39,206 nt of DNA from an uncultured Dyadobacter sp. (GTDB lineage: Bacteria; Bacteroidota; Bacteroidia; Cytophagales; Spirosomataceae). The notes beneath the pieces are model-generated. The model ran no database searches. It saw only the letters and a list, made by a program, of their open reading frames with translations, and had not been told where the DNA came from. A program made the position numbers and the translations under genes. The DNA lies in contig NZ_CAMLSE010000051.1 of NCBI RefSeq assembly GCF_946482605.1, positions 1 through 39,206 of the forward strand, written 5' to 3'. Shown piece by piece: positions 30,617-36,407 of this stretch. The first letter of the stretch is position 1, and each line of letters starts with the position of its first letter.

Positions 30617-32737
30617 ATGCGGACAATTCAACTAGCAAAAGATCAAAATGCATTGGAAGTCAATAAAGTTATCACGTATAGTCTGCTAGCTCATATCAAC
30701 AACACGGGCACGCTTAAAGAAGGATTGATCGACGTTTTTGTGCCAATTGTTAAGCGCTCGTTGAGCTCCATGTCTAGAGAAGGCGTTGTTCAAGGTAAAA
30801 ACATATCAGAGATTCAACATAGAATCAACTTAGAGTACGGCTTGGACATGCCGATACCAGTACTTAAAAATATCCTTATCAATATCCAACACGAACCTCA
30901 AAATAAGAATGAGCAGGTCCTCACGCTTTACATAGACGGTGCATTTCGTTTGAACGAGTATTTTTTTTACGACTACGAGGAGACCATAGACCTAAAACAA
31001 CACGAAATTGAAACAGTAGAAAAATATTTTATAGAATTTTGCAAGATTCACGATGTTGAAATATCAAGTTCAAAATCTGTTTTTCATTTCATTGAAAAGA
31101 ATAAATACTCAATTTCAAGATATTTATCAGCAAATGGGGTATCTGTTGGAGTAGAAGATACATTAGTTGAAGCACAGTTTATCAATTATTTCCGCGCTAT
31201 ACCACAAGTATACCAAACGATAAAAGACATATATCTTGGATCCATTATTTCTACATATATTGAGTATAAAACGCAATATTCCAGGAAAGATGTGGAGCTT
31301 GTATTTGACACGAATTTCGTTATAGGTCTTTTGGACCTGAATACACCTGAGTCGACACATACATGTAATAAATTGGTGGAAATCGGTGTCAAATCGGATT
31401 TCAAACTTACAGTTCTCGATATTACTCTCGAAGAATGCCGCAAATTATTGCGTTTTAAAACTGAGAATTACAAAAATGCAGTACTTCAAAGGAAGGTAAA
31501 TCCGGAGGATATATATAGTGCCAGTGAACGAAGAAACTTAACTAGATCTGATTTAGAACGTATTTCCGACAATCTTGAAATTCTTATTGAGAACAAGGGA
31601 ATTTCAATTGTCCCGAATACCACAAAGTATCGCAATATTGCAAGGTATAGTTCGGAGTATCGTATGCTGAAAGAAGTGAGATCTACTGAGTTTGCCGCCC
31701 TTCACGACGCAACTGCACTTCACTATGTCTCTCAAAAAAGAGGTTCTAGAGCCATTAAAAACTTTGAAGATGTCAATTGTTGGTTTGTTCATAATTCGGT
31801 TAAGAGTAACGAAAACAACGCAAATGGAAAGTATAACAGTCAACCAGAAAATATAAAAGCAGATGACTTACTAAATATCCTGTGGCTTGCAAATCCCGGT
31901 CTTACATCTAACCTGGAAAGTATGGATCTTGCAGAAATTGGCATTACCTCCCTGATTTCCTGTACTTTCAACGCTGCCCTCCCTCGAGCGTCAATAATAA
32001 AAGAATTAGACGATAATATTCAGAAATACCAGAATAGTGAAAATGCTGTAACTGAGAAGGACTTGCTGCTTATTGCGACGAGGATTTCTCACCGATCTAT
32101 GAAGAACATCGAGGATCTTAATGAGTTGGCACAAAGTGATGCAAACAGTTTCCTCGCAAAGTTGAAAGAAGAGGCGGATGCCCAGCGACACGAAGACGAT
32201 CTTAGGGCTGATAAGGTGAATAAACTTATTGATTCTTTGGAGATTGCCGTGAAGAAGGCAGAAGGTGTTACGCGAACTGCAACGTCTAGAGTCGAAGCCT
32301 TTGAAATTGAGAAAATTCAATTAGAGTCGAAAAATCATTCGTTATTGTCAAGTAATTCTGATTTATTGCAAAGACTCGAATCAGCAGAAAGGAAGACAAG
32401 GGAAATGGAGAATAATGAACGGACGATTAATAGAGAAAAATATATTAAAAATAAAATCCGTAATTGGCGCTTGAAATCATTAATTCCCATTATTGCTTTA
32501 ACATTATTGTATATTACGGGGCAAATATTTTTTGATATTTCGAGCGAAATACTAAAAATTATCTTAACGAATGATCAATTGAATAACAATGCTAAATGGG
32601 GCTTCATCGGTATAGTTGACATTTTCGTAAATGGCGTGTTTATTAAACTGGCCTATGATAGATTTTTTAACGAATCCTGGCGTAGTGGTTTTGTTAACCG
32701 ATTGAAAATTCCAAATGATTTTCAGCCATTACAATAA
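30617..32737 (+). CDS. PIN-like nuclease with coiled coil and C-terminal membrane anchor
   Basis: 706 aa in visibly AT-rich DNA. Residues 1-220 form an all-helical region that I do not recognise. At about 226-395 a PIN-like core can be placed: Asp231 in VELVFDTNFVIGLLD, Glu272/273 in DITLEECRKLL, Asp364 in FAALHDATALHYV and Asp385 in NFEDVNCWFVHN, the four acidic positions expected of a metal-dependent RNase. A long charged coiled coil follows (about 515-615), then two membrane helices (620-640, 660-680). The protein would hold its nuclease on the cytoplasmic side of the inner membrane. It is followed by a small membrane protein and the integrase, a typical place for defence cargo. Defence function is inference. 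Confidence 0.65.
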   Translation: MRTIQLAKDQNALEVNKVITYSLLAHINNTGTLKEGLIDVFVPIVKRSLSSMSREGVVQGKNISEIQHRINLEYGLDMPIPVLKNILINIQHEPQNKNEQVLTLYIDGAFRLNEYFFYDYEETIDLKQHEIETVEKYFIEFCKIHDVEISSSKSVFHFIEKNKYSISRYLSANGVSVGVEDTLVEAQFINYFRAIPQVYQTIKDIYLGSIISTYIEYKTQYSRKDVELVFDTNFVIGLLDLNTPESTHTCNKLVEIGVKSDFKLTVLDITLEECRKLLRFKTENYKNAVLQRKVNPEDIYSASERRNLTRSDLERISDNLEILIENKGISIVPNTTKYRNIARYSSEYRMLKEVRSTEFAALHDATALHYVSQKRGSRAIKNFEDVNCWFVHNSVKSNENNANGKYNSQPENIKADDLLNILWLANPGLTSNLESMDLAEIGITSLISCTFNAALPRASIIKELDDNIQKYQNSENAVTEKDLLLIATRISHRSMKNIEDLNELAQSDANSFLAKLKEEADAQRHEDDLRADKVNKLIDSLEIAVKKAEGVTRTATSRVEAFEIEKIQLESKNHSLLSSNSDLLQRLESAERKTREMENNERTINREKYIKNKIRNWRLKSLIPIIALTLLYITGQIFFDISSEILKIILTNDQLNNNAKWGFIGIVDIFVNGVFIKLAYDRFFNESWRSGFVNRLKIPNDFQPLQ

Positions 32738-32794
32738 TTCATTAGAGTATTTAATCTTTACATTTTAATCTGCGATATACCTACACTTTTATAT

Positions 32795-33295
32795 ATGATG
32801 TCAATATTTCTGAAGGTCGCTATTTTGGCATTGTGTTTATTGCTTTTTTTTCTTTTTAAGCTTTTCGATGACGGTTATTCTTTGGAGTTGCTTTCATCTA
32901 TCGGGCAGTTGATGACCGGTGTCGCTGCGATTATCGCTGTTTTTGGTGGTGTGTATACTATGCAGAAACAGGTAAGAATGACAGCTCATGTTGAGTGGGT
33001 GAAATCATTTCGTATTGAGTGTGCGGATTTTTTGGTGCTTGCTCAACAGATTGAAAATGCATCATCAAAAGAAGAATTACTCAAACTTAGCAGACATGGC
33101 AGCCTTATAATCTTAATGCTGAACCCAAAGGACAAGCTCCAGATGAAGTTTGGCCTAGCGTTAGGTGAATTTGTTGTTTTTATAATGAATAGCAATAGAA
33201 ATACGCAGCACTATATCGACGAATTTTCGCTAAAATGGGACGCTCTGCGCCAATACATGATGCAGATTTGCTCGGGCACTAGCAAAGTTCCGTAA
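32795..33295 (+). CDS. Small membrane protein downstream of the PIN-like gene
   Basis: 166 aa. Two N-terminal hydrophobic helices (FLKVAILALCLLLFFLFKLF; IGQLMTGVAAIIAVFGGVYT), then a soluble helical region of about 105 residues (AHVEWVKSFRIECADFLVLA...). That order (TM-TM-helical tail) resembles the small membrane proteins with 'W...FR..c...l' helices that occur in many bacterial islands, with no assigned function. Same strand as the PIN-like gene, 57 bases after it, so a two-gene operon is likely. Confidence 0.6.
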   Translation: MMSIFLKVAILALCLLLFFLFKLFDDGYSLELLSSIGQLMTGVAAIIAVFGGVYTMQKQVRMTAHVEWVKSFRIECADFLVLAQQIENASSKEELLKLSRHGSLIILMLNPKDKLQMKFGLALGEFVVFIMNSNRNTQHYIDEFSLKWDALRQYMMQICSGTSKVP

Positions 33296-33488
33296 TGTCA
33301 ATAAGCTCTAAGAGGCACCAACTACTGTGGTACACGCACTCATGTCATATTGGGATGCGAATATGATTATACCAAGAAAATTCGTTTTTGTTCTGATAAC
33401 GGATACTATGTTAAGTGACAGATCCAATAACGAGGTGCACGTGTAAGACTCTAATGCTGTCAGGGAAGAGATTTTTGGGCCAATGGTA

Positions 33489-33524
33489 GTGGAGCAAGCA
33501 TATATATATATATGCTTGCTCCAC
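33489..33524. repeat. Perfect 36-bp palindrome
   Basis: GTGGAGCAAGCATATATA abuts its exact reverse complement (centre 33506/33507). It ends eight bases after the integrase stop (minus strand) and lies 194 bases after the small membrane gene (plus strand), so it may be a shared transcription boundary. The central (TA)n favours cruciform extrusion. The rest of 33296-33488 shows no gene. Confidence 0.65.
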
Positions 33525-33532
33525 AGATTTGA

Positions 33533-34753
33533 TCACATCTCCTTCAACCGCTCCTTCAACCCCTTCATATCTTCACTAATCTTTACATCCAAAATCTTAG
33601 CATAAATCATAGTCTGCTTCAAAGACCGATGCCCCAGCATTTTCGAGACCGTCTCAATCGGCACCTTATTACTCAGCGTCACCGTAGTTGCAAACGTATG
33701 CCGGGCAATATGAAAAGTCAGCGTCTTGGAAATCCCACACAGGTTAGCAATCTCCTTCAAGTAGGCATTCATCTTCTGGTTACTTAGTACAGGTAGCACA
33801 ACGCCCTTATTGCAGCACTGCGGGTGCTCCTTATATTTCTCGATGATATCAAGCGCAGTAGGTAGCAAGGGAATACGTGTAGGCGCATCCGTTTTCTGTC
33901 GCGTGGTATCAATCCACGGCTCACCGTCCATGCCGACAACGATATCTGTCGTCTTCAACTGCTTCACATCTACATAAGCTAACCCAGTGTAACAGCAGAA
34001 TAGAAAAATGTCGCGGACCTGGCTGATCCTTTCCACTTCAAAGATCTTTTCAGTAAGTCGTTTCAGTTCGTCTCTGGATAGTGGATTTTTAACGACTTCC
34101 TTCTTGGTTAGCTTGAACCCTTGAAACGGATCTTTCTTCAACCATTTATTATTGACACAAATCAGCACAACCTTCTTCAGGTTGCTCATGTACTTAATCG
34201 CCGAGTTGTGGTTGCAACTTCGCGCGCTACGGAGCCAGAAGTTAAATTCCGTAATGAACTCGAAGTTCAGATCTTTGATCTCCATGTCCTCTTTCCTGTA
34301 CTTCCATTTGATAAAAGCAGCAGTATGCTCCTTAGCGGTCTTGTACCGCTTCAAAGTAAGCGGTGCGAACTCCTGGCCGACCAGCGCTTCCATTTGTTCG
34401 TTATGGCGCTCGAAGACTTCAAGGATTGTGCGGGTTTCATTGCTCTTGCCAAGCAGAATGTTTTTCAATCCTTCCGCAGAAATTTCTTTGTCATCCTCTG
34501 TAAGAATTTTCTTGGCCTGGTAAACTTTGGCAGTGAGCAAGTCTAAATAGGCATTGAGCGTCTTGGCGTCTTCCTTATTTCCGGCAGGTCGGCCGACTGA
34601 GGAATTCCACCTTTCGGTGTTCCATAACTTCTTGGTGGATAGCTCGGCGACCTTGCCGTCGACGGTGATTCTCAGGTAAACGTAGCGAACTGTTCCCTTC
34701 TGATTTCTGGCGGGCTTTAAATAGAAAAGCAGGCCGAATGTTTTCTCCAACAT
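33533..34753 (-). CDS. Tyrosine recombinase (island integrase)
   Basis: 406 aa. Arm-binding domain at the N-terminus (TVRYVYLRITVDGKVAELST), SAM-like core-binding domain (about 105-205) and catalytic domain (about 225-395). Catalytic residues: Lys287 (TRQKTDAPTRIPL), His348-x-x-Arg351 (LTFHIARHTFATTV), His375 (MLGHRS) and nucleophile Tyr384 (QTMIYAK). The usual first Arg is replaced by Ala259 in CCYTGLAYVDV, as is common in this Bacteroidota subfamily. It integrates the island at the tRNA-His 3' end and lies 252 bases inside attR. Confidence 0.93.
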   Translation of the reverse strand: MLEKTFGLLFYLKPARNQKGTVRYVYLRITVDGKVAELSTKKLWNTERWNSSVGRPAGNKEDAKTLNAYLDLLTAKVYQAKKILTEDDKEISAEGLKNILLGKSNETRTILEVFERHNEQMEALVGQEFAPLTLKRYKTAKEHTAAFIKWKYRKEDMEIKDLNFEFITEFNFWLRSARSCNHNSAIKYMSNLKKVVLICVNNKWLKKDPFQGFKLTKKEVVKNPLSRDELKRLTEKIFEVERISQVRDIFLFCCYTGLAYVDVKQLKTTDIVVGMDGEPWIDTTRQKTDAPTRIPLLPTALDIIEKYKEHPQCCNKGVVLPVLSNQKMNAYLKEIANLCGISKTLTFHIARHTFATTVTLSNKVPIETVSKMLGHRSLKQTMIYAKILDVKISEDMKGLKERLKEM

Positions 34754-34849
34754 AACACAAGCGTTTAAAAGTGGTTAAATATCGAGCTACCACGCTTGCC
34801 AGTCAAGATGTCCATGCCGTGAACATGTTGTCTATCAAATTGTTATGCC

Positions 34850-34907
34850 GTTTTCAGTGAGTCTTTTTCTCAAAGTGAGTGAACTACACGAAAGACTCAC
34901 TGAAAAC
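34850..34907. promoter_or_regulatory. 17-bp inverted repeat containing the right subterminal repeat
   Basis: GTTTTCAGTGAGTCTTT (34850-34866) and AAAGACTCACTGAAAAC (34891-34907) are perfect reverse complements 24 bases apart. The 23-bp sequence shared with the left end (34879-34901) overlaps the right arm, and AGTGAGT/ACTCACT occurs three times. It lies between the integrase start and attR and is probably an integrase/excisionase binding region, possibly also controlling int. Confidence 0.6.
34879..34901. repeat. Right subterminal repeat of the island
   Basis: 23 bases beginning GTGAACTACACGAA match 18163-18185 with one mismatch, in the same orientation, 103 bases inside attR. Confidence 0.7.
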
Positions 34908-34946
34908 ATGGGAATTTTTGCATTTTTTGACATAGTCTGAAAAACA

Positions 34947-34983
34947 AAAATGCCCGCAAATCATTGATTTACAGGCATTTTGT
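34947..34983. terminator. Terminator-like hairpin between integrase and attR
   Basis: AAAATGCC (34947-34954) pairs with GGCATTTT (34974-34981), with inner AAATCA/TGATTT. A and T tracts on the two sides make it potentially bidirectional; it would now terminate tRNA-His transcription from the right. Confidence 0.6.
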
Positions 34984-35004
34984 TTGACTTTGAACTTATT
35001 TCAA

Positions 35005-35026
35005 GGGAGGGAGACGGGTCTCGAAC
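35005..35026. repeat. attR: 22-bp direct repeat within tRNA-His
   Basis: Identical to 18093-18114. It covers the T-loop, the 3' strand of the T-stem and the 3' acceptor strand of the tRNA. Confidence 0.85.
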
Positions 35027-35080
35027 CCGCGACCTCTAGAACCACAATCTAGCGCTCTAACCGACTGAGCTACAACCTCC
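35006..35080 (-). tRNA. tRNA-His (anticodon GTG), island attachment site
   Basis: Cloverleaf on the minus strand: D-stem GCTC/GAGC, anticodon stem CTAGA/TCTAG around TTGTGGT (anticodon GTG at 35043-35045), T-stem GCGGG/CCCGT with loop TTCGAGA. With the extra 5' G of tRNA-His the acceptor is GGAGGTTG against CTCCCTCC: six pairs form, but U5-C68 and U6-U67 are mismatched; CAACCTCC would pair fully. No CCA is encoded. The 3' half lies within the island's attachment repeat, which may explain the altered acceptor strand. Confidence 0.85.
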
Positions 35081-35204
35081 GTGTACTAGTTTCGATGGGG
35101 AAACCCCGTTTCGAGGACACAAAATTAGGAAAAGGTTTGCAGCTTGCAAGATATTTCACAAATTTTTTACAAACTACAAACCCTTCCGCGAGCGAAATGC
35201 CCGA

Positions 35205-35813
35205 TTATTTCGCCGCAGTGTACAGTGCGTCAGCAGCTTTCCAGTCTACAACGTTCCAGTAGGCGTCGATGTAGTCGGGGCGCTTGTTTTGGTATTTCAG
35301 GTAATATGCGTGCTCCCATACGTCGAGGCCGATTACGGGCGTGCCTTTTACTTCGGCGATGTCCATCAATGGGTTGTCCTGGTTGGGGGAAGAGGTAATG
35401 GCGATTTCGCCGCCTTCTTTCACGATTAGCCATGCCCAGCCCGATCCGAAACGGCCGATGGATGCTTTTTTGAATTCGTCTTTGAATGCCTGGAATGAAC
35501 CGAATTTCGCGGTGATGGCTTTGCCCAGTTCACCGGTTGGTTCGCCGCCGCCGGTTGACGACAGTGATTTCCAGAAAAAAGTGTGGTTCCAGTGACCGCC
35601 GCCATTGTTGCGTACAGGTGCCGGTGCTTTGCTGATATTGGCAATAATTTCTTCTATGGTTTTGCCTTCCAGCTCAGTGCCTGCTACTGCTGCGTTCAGG
35701 TTGGTAACATAAGCCTGGTGGTGACGGTCGTGATGTATCTCCATGGTCAATGCGTCGAAGTGTGGCTCCAAAGCATTGTTTGCGTAAGGTAAGGGATCAA
35801 GTGTAAATGCCAT
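35205..35813 (-). CDS. sodA: Superoxide dismutase, Mn/Fe family (Mn-type features)
   Basis: 202 aa, full family length. Metal ligands His27 ([12 protein letters not shown]), His77 ([11 protein letters not shown]), Asp164 and His168 ([11 protein letters not shown]). The GGGHWNH stretch and Gln145 in SPNQDNPL are the pattern of manganese enzymes, whereas iron enzymes carry the active-site Gln earlier. No signal peptide, so cytoplasmic; it converts superoxide to peroxide and oxygen. It is the first chromosomal protein gene right of the island. Confidence 0.95.
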   Translation of the reverse strand: MAFTLDPLPYANNALEPHFDALTMEIHHDRHHQAYVTNLNAAVAGTELEGKTIEEIIANISKAPAPVRNNGGGHWNHTFFWKSLSSTGGGEPTGELGKAITAKFGSFQAFKDEFKKASIGRFGSGWAWLIVKEGGEIAITSSPNQDNPLMDIAEVKGTPVIGLDVWEHAYYLKYQNKRPDYIDAYWNVVDWKAADALYTAAK

Positions 35814-35875
35814 TTTCAGTGTAGTTTATGATTGAAAAAATTACTTTAACAGTTGGCTAACAGCAGAAAACCGCT

Positions 35876-36328
35876 TTATGTTCTTAATTGCCTGAAAAAT
35901 TTGAGCAACAATTGCTGCGATTCTGCCGCCATAATGCCGGTTACAAGCTTTGTTTTGGGGTGCAGGAGCGGCTGGCCTACCAGCGAGAATCCTCGTTTCT
36001 CATCAGGTGCTCCCACGACGACTCTTTTGATCTGTGTCCAGTAAAGCGCTCCCGCACACATCACACAGGGCTCCAGTGTGACGTACAGCGTGCAGTCGGA
36101 AAGGTACTTGGAGCCAAGATGGTCGGCCGCGGCCGTAATGGCGATCATTTCAGCGTGGGCGGTTACGTCATGAAGGCGCTCCGTTTGGTTGTACCCTTTG
36201 CCGATGATCCGGTCTTTGGCCACAACCAGCGCACCAACCGGAATCTCACCTTCCTCGTAGGCTTTATGGGCAAGGCCAAGGGCTTCTTCCATAAAGTAAT
36301 GATCCATGATATCTGCTTCGATGTTCAT
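35876..36328 (-). CDS. tadA: tRNA-adenosine (A34) deaminase TadA
   Basis: 150 aa from Met 36328 (MNIEADIMDHYFMEEALGLA). Zinc-deaminase motifs HAE (VTAHAEMIAI) and PCVMC (TLEPCVMCAGAL), with EIPVGALVV and the tRNA-specific positions YNQTERLHDVTAHAE. The enzyme makes inosine at the wobble position of tRNA-Arg(ACG). The frame remains open to 36376, but that extension lies in the terminator hairpin of the neighbouring gene, so an internal start is chosen; Met 36307 is another option. Confidence 0.9.
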   Translation of the reverse strand: MNIEADIMDHYFMEEALGLAHKAYEEGEIPVGALVVAKDRIIGKGYNQTERLHDVTAHAEMIAITAAADHLGSKYLSDCTLYVTLEPCVMCAGALYWTQIKRVVVGAPDEKRGFSLVGQPLLHPKTKLVTGIMAAESQQLLLKFFRQLRT

Positions 36329-36352
36329 GTTTTTAATGGCTTGGTCATAAAA

Positions 36353-36389
36353 AACGGGACATTTACTGCCTGGCAATAAATGTCCCGTT
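36353..36389 (-). terminator. Intrinsic terminator of the large surface-protein gene
   Basis: AACGGGACATTTA (36353-36365) and TAAATGTCCCGTT (36377-36389) form a perfect 13-bp stem; on the minus strand a T-tract follows. It lies 19 bases after the stop of the gene at 36408. Confidence 0.85.
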
Positions 36390-36407
36390 AAATGGTTTGA
36401 ATTTCTC

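Larger units (their letters stand above)
18093..35026. mobile_element. tRNA-His-integrated mobilizable genomic island (about 16.9 kb)
   Basis: The island is bounded by a 22-bp direct repeat of the tRNA-His 3' end, with a tyrosine integrase (33533-34753) beside the tRNA, matching 23-bp subterminal repeats at both ends, and MobC, relaxase and an oriT candidate inside (22684-24450). There are no VirB4/TraG, coupling-protein or pilus genes, so transfer would need a helper element. Cargo is a mixture of immunity-like, TPR, membrane, hydrolase and possible defence genes; several parts are visibly more AT-rich than the flanks. Chromosomal housekeeping genes resume immediately outside. Confidence 0.85.
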
